The notes: generated from the sequence alone by a model not told the origin. A stretch of 64,000 nt of DNA from Anodontia alba (GCA_964016985.1 OZ024831.1:78098263-78162262); one strand, 5' to 3'; positions 32,216 to 44,773 are shown, counted from the stretch's first letter. Translations and numbers: made by a program.

Positions 32216-32934
32216 TTTGAACCGGTGATAGGGTAAAAAATCTCCCGCGAAGATAGATTCTGGGATAAACGCTATTTTCTGTCAATTTCTGAATGGAAGT
32301 TGGCCAGATTAGGGCACACCCATTCTATAAGAAGTAGGTGGTATTTTCCTGAATAACAATAGTTTCATAAATCCAGTATTTAAAAAAAATATCATGAATA
32401 TTTTATTTAAAAAAAAAAAAAAAAAAAAAAAATTGGCTTTAGCCAGTGTGATTTTAATTTGGATGACAGATACTAAAATTATCTCCAAAGAGCCAATGTG
32501 TAACTATTATCAGAGGCCATAAATCCTGTCAGAGTGAACACATAAACAAAAGATCTTATATGAGTGGTCATTTCATATAAAATTTATGAAATGAGCCTTC
32601 AGTGAGTTTCATAAATTTCATATGAAATGACCACTCATGTAAAATTCTGTTTCTCATATGACTTTTAGACTACATTTCATGGCCATAGAAGTTGAACAGT
32701 TTTTTAACAGAAACTGTAATGTAGGCATGGACGACATGATCGATGAACTAGAAAAGTGTCCATGGGACACGGATGCCTCCGCCTGGTGCCCTTTGTACCA
32801 AACAATGCTTAAAGGCCAAGAGTGGTGGTCCAGACAGATAATGCAAATAATATACTAGAGATTGGCAATAGAATCTATCACTAATGTTCAATGGGGATGG
32901 GAAAATCCCAGCCTGAGGGTCCAACGTTCCAGTA
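32216..32934. other. No gene; poly-A run and a 32-bp-arm hairpin
   Basis: Contains a poly-A at 32409-32430 and an inverted repeat with arms 32560-32591 and 32607-32638 (ATGAGTGGTCATTTCATAT start, one mismatch). No coding motif is recognised. Confidence 0.6.
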
Positions 32935-34552
32935 GGAAATGAGGCTGTGAAGTTTGATGAATATATTCCATACCGTTTCAGTTACGAGCCTGAGGAGTTA
33001 ATTCAAAAACTGAATTAGCCAGTGATGTCTTCCTTGTTCCTGACATCATATCATCATAATCGGATTTTTGATTAACATGCAGGTACAGGGCAACATCCAC
33101 ACCAGTGGGCCCCCTTCCAGATAGCTGGCTTGCTGCATGCATGGCAGATCTCACACCAGATCTATATCATAATCGGATTTTTGATTAACGTGCAGGTACA
33201 GGACACATCGTCTCAATATGATTTAGCCATCTGTGGAGTTTTATGAATACATTCCGTATGGTTTAGGAGTTATGAGCCAGACACTACACTAATTTTCAGC
33301 ACGGAGAGTTATTTAAAAAACCAAATTAGCCAGAGTTTTCTTCCTTGTTCACGACACATCGTCTCGATAGATTTAAGCCATCTGTGAAGTTTCATGAATA
33401 TATTCCATACGGTTTAGGAGTTATAATGCTGACACTATACTTTTTAGCACGCACATACGCATGCAATGACAGGGGTAAAAAGTTATGGCCCAGAAACTGA
33501 ATAAGCAGAGTTGTCTTCCCTGTTTGCAACACATCATCTTGATATGATTTAGCCATTTGTGAAGTTCCATGGATATATTCTTATGGTTTCGGAGTTATGA
33601 GCCGGACACGAAGAAAGCTACATGAATGTTTTGGCAAGGGGAGTTAATTCGAAAACCAAATTAGCCAGAGTTGTCTTCCTTGTTCATGTCATATTGTCTC
33701 AACATGATTAAACTATCTGTGAAGTTTTATGAATGTATTCCATATGGTTTAGGAGATATGAGTAGGACACAAAGAAAACATTACACTACATGATTTTTTG
33801 GAAAGGGAAGTTAATTCAACAAGACCTGTCACCAGACAGGATACCTCGCCTTAACTCGCGCTTGTCAATCAAATAAAAAAATAATAAGGTCCTAAAAACT
33901 TTGACGTAAAATTTTATCATGAAAACTCTGTGACCTTGACCTTGACATTTCCGAGGGTGGTGGGGATGGTACTGCATAAAATTTTGGACCAATATGTATA
34001 ATCAGACCAAAGATGAATCAAATCAGTGATAAGGTTAGGAAATAATGAGGTCTTAAAAACTTTAATGAAAACTTTAACATTTGCGGCTGCCACCAATGCC
34101 GAGAGTAGTACAAAAGCTCATTGTGTTCAGGCTAGCTAAAAACTGAATCAGCCGGAGTTGTCTTCCTTGTTCAAGACACATTGTTTCGATATGATTAAGC
34201 CATCTGTGAAGTTTCATTAATATATTCTATACCATTAAGGAGTAATAATAAGCCAGACACAATTTTCAGCATTACACTACATGGGTCTTTGGCAAAGGGA
34301 TTTAATTCAAAAACTGAATTAGCCAGAGTTCTTCCTTGTTCATGACACATCGTCTCAGTATGATTTAGCTATCTGTGATGTTTCATAAGCTTTAGGATTT
34401 ATGAGCCAGACATAAAGAATGCATTTACACTACATGGGTTTTAGGCAAGGGGGCATAATTCCAAAACTAAAGTAGCCAGAGTTCTCTTCATTATTCGTGA
34501 CACATTGTCTCGCTAAGATTAAGTTATCTGTGAAGTTTTATGAATATGAAGT
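32935..34552. repeat. ~190-base tandem repeat array (T1), first block
   Basis: Units contain GCCATCTGTGAAGTTTCATG, ATTCCATACGGTTTAGGAG, a purine-rich GGCAAGGGGAGTTAATTC and GTCTTCCTTGTTCATGACAC. About eight diverged units are present. A block at 33825-34135 (with CTTGACCTTGACATTTCC) is a foreign repeat inserted in the array. The array continues at 42341-42586 and 43269-43662, so DIRS A lies inside it. Confidence 0.8.
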
Positions 34553-34925
34553 TTTTTAAAAGTAAAACGTATTTTAACGAGTAATACTTAACCTATAGAT
34601 AATGTGTTATTCTCTTCTGTTTTCACACCTTCCACAGAAAAATACGACCTTTCAGTCTTCCCGCTCAATTGATCACGTGTCAGTTCCCGCTCAATTGATC
34701 ACGTGTCAGTTTCTTTTATGTGTAAAACAATAGACACAATTAGGAGAGATAAGCGAGGGTGGGAGGAGGGAGATAATTGATTATCTATAGGTTAAGTATT
34801 ACTCGTTAAAATACGTTTTACTTTAAAAAAAACAACAACTTCATTTTAACTTCGTAATACATTAACCTATAGATAATGTGCTAGAATTTGCAGAATAGGA
34901 GGGAGGTGCTCTCCTAATTCTAACA
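34553..34925 (-). repeat. DIRS terminal module (3' side, element A)
   Basis: AACGAGTAATACTTAACCTA at 34577-34596 is mirrored by TAGGTTAAGTATTACTCGTT at 34788-34807. A third copy of the core follows at 34863. Between the arms a block with TTGATCACGTGTCAGTT is tandemly duplicated (34671-34711). Related modules occur at 21858, 27401, 43663, 53192 and, in reverse, 42130 and 51820. Confidence 0.75.
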
Positions 34926-36986
34926 TCAATAAATAATATCTCACCACTTCTGGTTAAAGACTCAGGAAACTCTAAGGAATCAGATACATTCCAATTCTAT
35001 ATTTAATAGAAAGAATGATCTAGATTCACAATATAGCATATCTTTAAGGTGATATGATCTAACAACCTTATATATAATAGTAGACTCTAGAGGAAGCCAG
35101 TTCTTCAGTCTCAGAGACCTAACATTGTCCCCCCCACCCCCTCCCCCACCCCCTCCTTTTTTTTTTTTTTTTTTTCTTTTTGGGAAACAACAATTGGCTC
35201 CAAAAGAAAAAGGAGTCATTGAGACATAACCTAAATATTCCATTGCAAATTAAGCTAGGAATATAGAGATAATATTTTCGAAATAAAATTTGTAAAACAA
35301 AGGCCAAGACCATAAGTAGTCTATCTAGGGTCTTGAATTAATAAAGGAAATGTCTACTAGATGGAGTTTCCTATAGATAACTGACATATGTAAATATTTT
35401 GGATAAAATTCTAGATATGTGAAGCTATCTAATTGTAATAGTCTAAGCTATTAGAATTATAAAGTAATTAGATTCTGTTAATTGGAGCGATAGGACCGTT
35501 TCCAATGAACAGACATCGACTTAAAATAACCATAATGTTTTATAATTATTCCCCTTTGATCAAATTAAAGAAGGGGAGAAAAAAAGGTAGATGGAGTTAA
35601 CTTAACTGTAGCTCAGTTATCCATCAAAAGAAAAAGGTATACACAAAAATAATGGTTAAAATTATTGCTAGACTAACTGTATTACGAATTTTTAGTCAAG
35701 AAATAAGATAATACAGAGGTTGCGTAAGACTGCTGGGAAGAAAAGCAACCTAAATCATTGATAATAAGTTTTGTCATGGACATATAAAAGTGTTTGATGT
35801 CCTGACAAAATAATAAAGAAGACACTGTCAACATCATAACTTAAGAGTTTGACAGACACTAAAGAGATAAGAATAAGACTGATCGCAGCTAACTGTAAGA
35901 TGGTCATATTTTGGCTAATTCTAACCGTATTGCTAAGATTAAGCAAAAATAAATAAACTGGATAGAATCTTTCTATGCCAGAAGATAGCCATGAAAGTAT
36001 TCCTATGTAAATAAACATGGAAATCAAGAAATGATAAGAGTCCATTTAGTAATGACGAATCAGATGTTCGGAAAAAGAGAAGGACTCAGAGAAAAATGTA
36101 ATAGTGTAATAATCTATAAAGAAAGATTATAAAATAGTACTGATTAATAATCTCTAAAACACTTAATTTATAAGTTAAGAGATAGTATTACTATTCTATA
36201 CACATATTTAAGAATAGTAAGAAAAAAAATATGAATACTAAATTAAAATTATACTACTGGACAAATTCCTGCTATAAATAAAAAGTTAAGCGTAACTATT
36301 TATTAAGCAAGGAATTATTAAACATATAACTTGATATAAAATGACTGCTTGGAATTTTATAGATAAATATTCAATTAAATTTTTAGAATTGAATCTTAGT
36401 AGAATAAAATCTATTTCTACATATTTGGTAATTCCTGACATATCAAATTACGTACTCACAAATGAAAATCAGGAAGAAAATATATATATATATATACTTT
36501 CGAGATCTATGCGTAAACCATAGAGAGTAACGGAATAATATTATTACCACGATCCCTGAAGCAGGGTAAAAGCATGTATAAATATGAAATAATATAAATA
36601 ATTATTAATTTAACGTCATATGGGTTTAAGATAAAATTCTTTTAATCTTTAACCAATATGCATCAACGGTGACTCGTTATTCTGTATTCGTACGTAGAAA
36701 ATGAGTACTTAGTCATTAGAATTTTGTATAATTGAAATAGAGATAATGGGATCTAAATGGATGTATCTTCATGAACTGAATCGGAGGATAATATCCATTC
36801 AAAAAACTAGAGCTTGTTTTAGTCTTAGCTTAACAAGCGTAGAATTGAATTATTTTCAAGTATTCATGAAGTCGTTACGCTCTGAATGCTGAGAAAACTA
36901 TAAAATATTGTTTAGGAAAAATTTTATCTGTAACAAAAAAGTGACTAGTCTATAATGTTAGCTAGATTTAGACCTGGAACGCAGCA
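34926..36986 (-). other. Decayed AT-rich inside of DIRS A, recombinase side
   Basis: Only the recombinase tail region can be aligned to the other copies (35080-35420). A C-rich then T-rich run lies at 35129-35175. Open frames here are chance. Confidence 0.5.
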
Positions 36987-37267
36987 CATCACGAAAACAT
37001 GCCTATATAATTTTGACCACCTTAAACCCCACTTTTATATAGTAAAACTGGGGTTTACAGGTGTATACATTATTTTTCTTATTTCTGCTCAAAAACATAA
37101 ATTGTGGGTACTCGTTAGAACCGCCTCGGCGAGGCGGTTCTAACGAGTACCTACAATCTATGTTTTGAGCAGAAATATGAAAAATATCAGAGGTTTTTTT
37201 ATCTGAAAATTTTCAGTTTTTGGAGGTGAAATTTTCTACATATTCGCAAAGGCGTGTTTTCGTAATG
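36987..37267. mobile_element. MITE with a long central palindrome, copy 1
   Basis: Ends CATCACGAAAACATGCCTAT and, as complement, a CATTACGAAAACACGCC-type sequence form 20-base inverted repeats. The centre (37081-37175) is a palindrome with arms of about 48 bases, from ATTTCTGCTC to its complement, holding GAACCGCCTC/GAGGCGGTTC. Copy 2 at 52092-52370 is close to 90 percent identical by eye. No coding capacity and no clear target duplication. Confidence 0.75.
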
Positions 37268-37339
37268 GAGACGGTCAGTCTAACTTAAAAATAAGTTGAG
37301 AAAGATAAATAATGAAGATAGATATATATCGGTATAATA

Positions 37340-38664
37340 CGAGGGATGTTCGAAATGAATTGCTTATTTCTATCTGGAGACTCCAAATTTCAAGTTAGCC
37401 CAAAAGTACTCATTTCATGCCCTCGAAGTACTCCCCGTGGCTAGAAGTTTCAGCCGATGTATCCACTTCTTGACGGTACGCTGATTTGGGCACAGTAATA
37501 AGGTACTGATGAATGGCAGATTCAAGTGCCTGTCGGGACTGGTATTTCCGCCCAGCAAGGAATGCTTTCAATTTCGGAAACAAAAAGAAATCACATGGGG
37601 CAAGGTCTGGGGAATACGGGGGGTGAGGCAAAACAGTTACTTTTTCTTTCGTCAAAAACGCCATAACTATTGCGGAGGTATGAGCTGAGGCATTGTCATG
37701 TAGAAGACGGACATGTTTAAAACCAGTGGCAGGGCGTCGTTTCTGATAATACTTTTTCAGTTTCTTCAGTATTACGTCTTTGTAGTACTTTCCGGTGATG
37801 CTTTTGCCCTTTTTCACTGGCACTTTTATTGCGACTCCTTCACCAGAGAAGAAGATTGCATACAAAACCTTCTTTGTACTCAAAGAACGTTTGGCAATTA
37901 TTGGGCGTTTGCTGTGTTTAGTGGCCCAGATCTTATTGCTAACCTTTCTGAAGGGCTCAAAATAATGGACCCAGGTTTCATCACCTGTGACGACATTGGC
38001 AAACTGCTTTTTGTCATATTTTGGAAACATTTGAATCAGCTTTTTGGCCATTTTAACCCGTTGCCTCTTTTGCTCGTCAGTCAACAGATGTGGCACCAAT
38101 CCAGCAGAAATCTTTCTGACTTTCAAATGCTTCTTCAAAATAAGGTGAACCGTTGATAGTGATATGCCTACATTTCGTGCAATATCACGAACTGTAAATC
38201 TGGCATCTCCTTCAATGATTTCCTTTATTTTGGAAACGATTTCTTTACGAGATGCAGATTTTGGCCTACCTAATTTAGGTGCATTTTTGATGGACTCTAC
38301 ACCAGACTCAAATTTCTTTTTCCACCGCCGAACTGTGTCATAAGACACACAAGAAGGTCCAAAAGCAGTAGAAATTTCAGTCATCAGCTTCTTCAAAGAA
38401 CAACCAAGTTTTGAGCGAGCTTTGATGTAAGCCCGTATTTCATCTTTTTTGTCGACGCTTCTACCAACCATTTTTACTGCAGTGGTCAATGACTACGTGT
38501 ATTCAAATGGCAAATTTTATGTCTTACACTTAGTCTAACATGTACATTTATACACCATTGTGTAGATATTGAATAGCCCTATACAGGCATGTATTGGTTT
38601 ATATCGTGCCCCACGTGGATATCGAGCTAGAGGATAATAAGCAATTCATTTCGAACATCCCTCG
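37340..38664 (-). mobile_element. Complete mariner transposon
   Basis: Terminal inverted repeats of at least 29 bases are identical at both ends, starting CGAGGGATGTTCGAAATGAA. They are flanked by TA at 37338-37339 and 38665-38666, the mariner target duplication. Length is 1325 bases with one intact transposase gene. It sits in AT-rich, decayed DIRS A, so it is a late insertion. Confidence 0.95.
37410..38489 (-). CDS. Mariner transposase, intact
   Basis: A 359-residue frame without lesions. It cuts and pastes the transposon at TA sites. The N-terminal half has two helix-turn-helix parts (KKDEIRAYIKARSKLG; FTVRDIARNVGISLSTVHLI) with a GRPK linker between them. The catalytic triad is GDETWVHY, LLHDNASAHT and YSPDLAPCDFF. 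The last two aspartates are 34 residues apart, which is D,D34D, diagnostic of mariner. A second Met at codon 7 (MVGRSVDKKDEI, 38471) may be the true start and gives 353 residues, nearer the usual 340-355. TGA at 37410-37412. Given identical terminal repeats and an open frame, it may be active or only recently silent. Confidence 0.95.
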   Translation of the reverse strand: MTTAVKMVGRSVDKKDEIRAYIKARSKLGCSLKKLMTEISTAFGPSCVSYDTVRRWKKKFESGVESIKNAPKLGRPKSASRKEIVSKIKEIIEGDARFTVRDIARNVGISLSTVHLILKKHLKVRKISAGLVPHLLTDEQKRQRVKMAKKLIQMFPKYDKKQFANVVTGDETWVHYFEPFRKVSNKIWATKHSKRPIIAKRSLSTKKVLYAIFFSGEGVAIKVPVKKGKSITGKYYKDVILKKLKKYYQKRRPATGFKHVRLLHDNASAHTSAIVMAFLTKEKVTVLPHPPYSPDLAPCDFFLFPKLKAFLAGRKYQSRQALESAIHQYLITVPKSAYRQEVDTSAETSSHGEYFEGMK

Positions 38665-39187
38665 TATATTATCTCCAACTAATATCAAATAATCTAAATG
38701 TTCGAAAAAGTATCACAAAAAGTAAGATTTGACCAGGAACGTAGGTGCAGCACTTACTACGTTGTGAAGTTTATATATATAAAAATTTCTATATTATGAA
38801 TTGAGGTAGTGCATTTCAAAATCATCGAAAAGTGTTGAAATGACTTATTTTATGGAAAGAATAAATATCCAGTTTCGGAAAGGATATTTATCTATGTATA
38901 TAGACCATTTTTGATGCGAACTGAAAATCAAGATACTAATCTTTGCATTACTCGCAAACTGAACTTGAACTCTTAGCGAGAAGGAGTATGATCCCTTTAA
39001 CGAATGTAAACATAAAAAAGGGGTAAAGAGATAAAGAAGTGTATCTTAATTCTTTACCGACTCGTAAATAAGGATGTTTTCCCTCTTTTCTAAACCTAGA
39101 ACGCACATAGTAGAAGAAAGGGATGATTAAAATGAAAATGATAATATCTGCTATTATGAGGTAAAACTACCGTAAATTAACCTCTAA

Positions 39188-39188
<1 letters not shown>

Positions 39189-39250
<62 letters not shown>
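39189..39250. repeat. (TA)n microsatellite
   Basis: About 31 uninterrupted TA units within DIRS A, outside the mariner. Confidence 0.95.
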
Positions 39251-39253
<3 letters not shown>

Positions 39254-40366
39254 AAACATAATCTATGGCTTCGGTAAATTCAGAGGAAGGAAAAGATTCA
39301 CAGTTTCTGAATAGTTACAAAGTCAATAAGAAATTTAAAAGGAAAAGTATTGTATATAATACTTAATTTAGGCAATAATAATCGGTCACGTACCGAATAA
39401 TTAAAGCCTTTACTAAATATGTATCCATTGTCAATACCAAGGGGGGGCGAGAAATTTTTTTATTGACATGGACTCTAGTTATAAGTAAAATGTTAGAGGT
39501 ATAGAGCTTATCGAAGCAAGGCTATTCCTCAATAAGAATAAGGTAGACCTATAATATACGTGAATTAATTGGGTCTAGGGATTATAAGTTTTAAACCTTC
39601 CTAAATGATTTCTAGTCATAATCATTATAAAATTATTATTCCCAGATTAAGAATCTTCAGCATAATAGATTCTAACTGAGACAAAATTTTCTGCTATATT
39701 GTTATCGTAGTCTTAAAAGATCCAGAAGAAAAATAAAAAAGGCAAAGTAAAGAACATATCGAATTATCGAATTATATATATGCCTAAATATAAAATTTTC
39801 TTCTTATTTTTTTATTTTATAGTAGAGTTTAGACAGATCACGACTGACCTAGACTCTTATAATCAATCAAAGATAGTATAAAATAGAATCAACTATTTTC
39901 CATGTACAAAGGCAAAAGGAAGTATGTACCTCGACTAGAATTTTTTTAATCGTAGAAAACTAGAGAGGTAGCAGATAAATAAATAAACTCTTAATTTATT
40001 TATCTGATTCGTGTAGATTTCTGATACCTTATGAATGAAATATTAATAGAAAGTAGAAAGGATCGATTGCTACTTTCTTGTCAATTTACTCCTTAGATTA
40101 CATGCTGATTACATATCGGAGCATGTAGAAAAACAGGGGAGGAAAGAAGAAAGATTTTTTAGATTTCGTGTATATTTTTCTTCTTATAAATAACGATATT
40201 TTTATAGAGTTCATCTTTGCCTTAGAGCCGAATAAGGTGAATGTGTAAGAAGTTAATCTCTTTGTAGCGAATAAAAAGAGATATAATTATAGGTGGAAGT
40301 ATCTTCTACACTTAGTGAATGAATTGCGAATTTGATCGTAACCGATAATTCTTAATTCATTTTCAA

Positions 40367-40479
<113 letters not shown>

Positions 40480-40639
40480 GAATTTTAAGTCTAGTTAAAA
40501 AATGACTGGACAGAATTCGACAATATAAGGGGCTACTAGGTATTAGAACCCATCGCTGTCATTCTATAACATATAACCCAAGACTATACATGTCTATAGT
40601 GCTTAATAAATAAAAAAAATGTTGAGCGAGTCCGACACA

Positions 40640-41640
40640 ATGACATGACACTAGTCTACGAAACTACTGACCGGTGGAATTTCGTTAGAATGACCTGGCA
40701 CTAGTCTAGGAACTGCCACCTGGTGAAAATTTCGTTAAGAGTCGGAAGTTAACCTCTTTCTAGCGAATGAAAGAGATAAAACATAATTTGAATGACCTGG
40801 CACTAGTCTACGAACTGCTGCCTGGTAAAAATTTTGTTATAGTCGTAAGTTTAACTCTTTCTAGCGGATGAAAGAGATAAAACATAAGTTAATTTAAAAT
40901 ATTAATGGAATTACACTCCTATAAGTCAATGGAATATTAAAGATTCTAGTCTGATTTGGGAAAGACTGTACAGAATTTTATGTATAAAAGGTTACTATGT
41001 ATTTCACTAAATAACCTATATCCATTGACTTACATGTGTATGGAGCTCTATGAACGATAATAGATTGTTCGGGAATTAGTGATCAATATTTTGACACTAG
41101 TTACCCGACATAATGACCGGACACTATTATTTGTAACTGTTGCCCGGTAAAGTTACAAATAATTAGACAAATTGATCGGATAGTAGTATTCGTAACTCTA
41201 GTCCGATGAAAAAAAGAGATTATATATGAAATTGACCGAGCACAAGTATTCGAAACTTTTTCCCGGTTATAATGAATTATTAGGCAAAATTGACCAGACA
41301 CTTTTCTGTAAAAGTTTGCCTGGTGAAAAATCAGAAATAATATGATAAAATGACCGGATATAAGTATCAGAAATATTACTGATACTTTGCCCGGTGAAAT
41401 TTTTTTAATAATTAGACATAATGACCGGAAGTTAGTATACGTGACTATTTTGTCCGGTGAAATATGTAAAAAAACTAAGTCTTTCCAGAAAATAATTAAA
41501 TTATTGACTGTAGACTAGTTGATTGGTGCCTGGTTGACCGGTGACTGGTTGACTGGTGCCTGGTTGACTGGTGACCGGTGAAGCTGACTGGTGCCTGGTT
41601 GACTGGTGACTGGTTGACCAGTGACTGGTGGACTTAGACT
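40640..41640. repeat. Leader minisatellites of DIRS A
   Basis: Three phases of related repeats. At 40640-40880 ~85-base units with GACCTGGCACTAGTCTA and CTGCC(A/T)GGT. At 41100-41460 ~62-base units with ATGACCGGACA and TGCCCGGTGAAA. At 41515-41640 short GACTGGTGCCTGGT / GACCGGTGACTGGT units. The last type recurs in DIRS B at 47450-47720. Confidence 0.75.
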
Positions 41641-42129
41641 TTATCGGATACTAAGTACCCAAAGATGCCACCTTGATGGGTCTTACCCCGGCAGTATAGC
41701 CATATGGGGTGGGGCTCCCATCAGTAAAGAATTGTCTTATAACCCATCAAGTGTTGACAAGTTCTTAACAATCAGCTTCTCCACCATGAGAATCTTTAGC
41801 CAACTGAAGATCTCTGCAAATAAAAGTCCAGGAAAATCATATCGTAAACGCTGAATAACCTGGAACGAAAAGAACAAAAAAATATTCTGCATATATAAAA
41901 CACGACTTCCGAACCGACCGCACATGAGCGTTGTGCCGAATAGCGAGAGTCGCGAAAACGCATGTCAAGAAAAGGCCAGTCAAAAAGTATGTGAAATCGA
42001 AAATTGAAAATTTTAAATAATAACACAGAAAGTGAAAGGAGTGATAAATAAACAAAAGGAACACAAGGATACAGAAATTTATCCATGAGGAAAAGAAATA
42101 ATCCAAATTTCTTTCACAGGTAAATAATC

Positions 42130-42340
42130 CTTGTTGAATTTCTTTGTCCACAGAAAAGAAACTGACATGTGATCAATTGAGCGGGAAGAGTTACGTCACA
42201 CAGGTAACTACCTAAGGGACCTTCTGGTTTAAGACTTTAATTGACGACGGAAAGGTCGTTTTTTTCTGTGGAAGGTGTGAAAACAGAAGAGAATAGCACA
42301 TTATCTATAGGTTAATGTATTACGAAGTTAAAATATTCCA
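42130..42340 (+). repeat. DIRS terminal module, 5' side of element A, reversed
   Basis: Reads as the complement of the 3' module: TTCTGTGGAAGGTGTGAAAA, then GCACATTATCTATAGGTTAA and TGTATTACGAAGTTAAAAT. T1 repeat follows directly. Confidence 0.75.
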
Positions 42341-43662
42341 TACGGCTGTGGACACAAATTTTTTAGCACGCATGTATGCAAGCATTGACAGGGGTAAAGA
42401 GTTATGGCCCAGAAATCGAATTAGCCAGAATTGTCTTCCTTAACTGTGACACATCGTCTTGATATTGATTATAGTTAAGGAGTTATGAGCCAGACATAAA
42501 GAAAGCATTATACTACATGAATTTTTGGCAAGGGGAGTAAATTCAAAAGCCGAATTAGCCAGAGCTTTCTTCCTTGTTTGCAACACATTAGGCGTATTTG
42601 ACTGGGAAAATTGTGCTTCACAATTTGAATCGTGAAGCACTTTTTGTATTCGACTTGAAAATTGTGAAATTCTCGTAAAATTTCATGAAACACAACAATC
42701 ACGTTTTTAAAAGGGTGGAAAGTTGGTCACGTGACTGAATTATCATGGCGGCCTATAACACGGAAGTAAAAGTATACCAATAAAGTTTTCTTTCTGACAG
42801 TTGTTTAAAGATGAGTTTTTATGTTAATTAAAAACAAGATGAAAGAAAGCAAAGCAGCCACTCTGTGTTTAGTGAAATAAACTAAATTTGGCTATTTCCT
42901 CTTTATGAATTTTTCATAGCTGTGGCCAGCTTGTTTTACAAATTTAGCGTCGATTGACACGTGATCATGTTTGACATTTGACCTCTCACCTAGGAAGCAT
43001 AACTGCGAATCTATTTTGAAAAAAACTTGATTTTTTGTTTTCTCTTTGAGTGGCTTTTAATCAGAGGCAACTTAGAATGCTAAAATTCTAAAATGGTTAC
43101 ATTAGGTTTTGAATTTCTTAATTTTGGCACCATACCAGAAGTCACTGTACAGCATGAAGCACGATTGCGTTCGACTGGTCCGAATTCGAGAAGCACTCTT
43201 TCCTAATGCGCATCGTGGGTGAAGCTTAGTTGTGCTTCATGGAAAGTCCCCAGTCGAATACGGCTATTGTCTCGATATGATTAATAAGTCATCTGTGATA
43301 TTTCATGAATATATTCCGTACAGTTTTGGAGTTATAAGACAGACATGAATTTTCAACATTACACCACATGGGTTTTTGGCAAAGGGATTTCATTCAAAAA
43401 AAAAAAAAAAAAAAAAATAGCTAGAGTTGTCTTCCTTGTACATGACACATCATCTCGGTATGATTTAGCCATCTGTGAAGTTTCAAGAATATATTCTGTA
43501 TGCTTTAGCAGTCATGAGCCGGACATGAAGAAAGCATTTGCACTACATGGGTTAAGGCAAGGAGGGATAATACCAAAACTAATGTAGCCAGAGTTCTCTT
43601 CATTATTCTCAACACACTGTATAGATATGATTAAGTCATCTGTGAAGTTTCATGAATATGAA
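42341..43662. repeat. T1 tandem repeat, second block, split by a MITE
   Basis: T1 units at 42341-42586 and 43269-43662, with the landmarks GAATTAGCCAGA and CATCTGTGAAGTTTCA. A poly-A of about 24 lies at 43397-43420. Confidence 0.75.
42590..43265. mobile_element. PIF/Harbinger-like MITE with ATT duplication
   Basis: Inverted ends AGGCGTATTTGACTGGG and (complement of right) AGCCGTATTCGACTGGG, 17 bases. ATT flanks both ends (42587-42589, 43266-43268), and removing the element restores the T1 sequence CACATTGTCTCGATATGA. A three-base duplication fits PIF/Harbinger. 676 bases, no transposase. Confidence 0.75.
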
Positions 43663-44162
43663 GTTTTTATAGTAAAACATATTTAACGAGTAATAATTAA
43701 CCTATGGATAATGTGCTATTCTCTTCTATAGTTAAACCTCCCATAGAAAAACGGCTCAAGTCTTAATCCAGATGGTTCCTTGAGGTATACCTTTATGATG
43801 TCACCTTTCCCGCTGTTTTAATCACGTGTTCAGTTTCTTTGTAGCATAAAACAATATAAATGAGCAAAGCAGGTTGGGAGGAGGGCAATCCCTTATCCCT
43901 TAGGTTGAGTATTACTTGTAAAATACGTTTTACTATAACAAATCATTTTAACTTCATAATACATTAACCTGTGGATAATGTACTAGAATTCATAGATTAG
44001 GAGGGAGGTGCTCCACTTATTCTAACACCAATATATATACATGAAGATTCCCTTAACTTCTGGTTTAAGACTAAGGATACTCTATGGAATCAAATGCATT
44101 CTATGATATTTCTAATATTGACTAATAACATATTTATAAGATATTAATTACATTAATCATAT

Positions 44163-44640
44163 GTATAGTTGACTCTGGAGGTTGCCAGTCTTCTTAAGCA
44201 TCCAAAGCTTGACTTTCCTGGGCCCCATCACTTTTTGGTCGACAACTATTGGGCCCAAATGATGCACATTAGCAACTTGCTGGGACATATCCCTCAAGTA
44301 GAATTTTGCAAAGGTAGAAGAGTGATTCCAGACTGCTGCTTTGAGTGGAACCTTATCATTGAGCTGAACCTTATCAAAAAATGCCCAGGAAGAATGCCCT
44401 TCATGAGCCTTAATATTTAAGAAGGAAATGTCTCTTCGGGTGAGTTTCCTATAGGCAAACTTAATTGTATAAGCTATCCATCTCGAGACTTAGAGATGCC
44501 ATGACTGCCTTTAATTGGTAAAAAGAGTCTAGTTCTGTTTTGAAAATAAGAACTAGTCATCTTAAGGAAAAAACTTTAATGCTCTAATTGGGCATAAAAG
44601 TACATTTTCGAGCTAATAATCCAAAGAATGCCAAAAACCC
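44163..44640 (-). pseudogene. DIRS tyrosine recombinase, decayed (B)
   Basis: Fragments on the minus strand in shifting frames: TSSYFQNRTRLF-like, KAHEGHSSWAFF, VPLKAAVWNHSSTFAKFYL and RDMSQQVANVHHLGPIV. The H-x-x-R block is HEGH, so the catalytic Arg has been lost (it is HEVR in copy C). Several stops are present. Confidence 0.6.
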
Positions 44641-44773
44641 ACTTTGTACTATCAATGAGACTGAACCATCTGACTGACTGAATCTTAAATGATTATAGTC
44701 CATTGCCAAGGCATGAATTTCACTGCATCTTTTAGCCGTGCCTTGTGTTAATAAGTTTGGAAAGTACAGAAGT

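Noticed and set aside
35129..35175. C-rich/T-rich run as a LINE or SINE poly-A junction
   Set aside because: It lies at the place where other DIRS copies have a shorter CCCC...TTTTTCTTTTTGG stretch, so it is expansion within the DIRS tail.
37713..38156. 147-residue open frame on the plus strand
   Set aside because: Antisense shadow of the mariner transposase.
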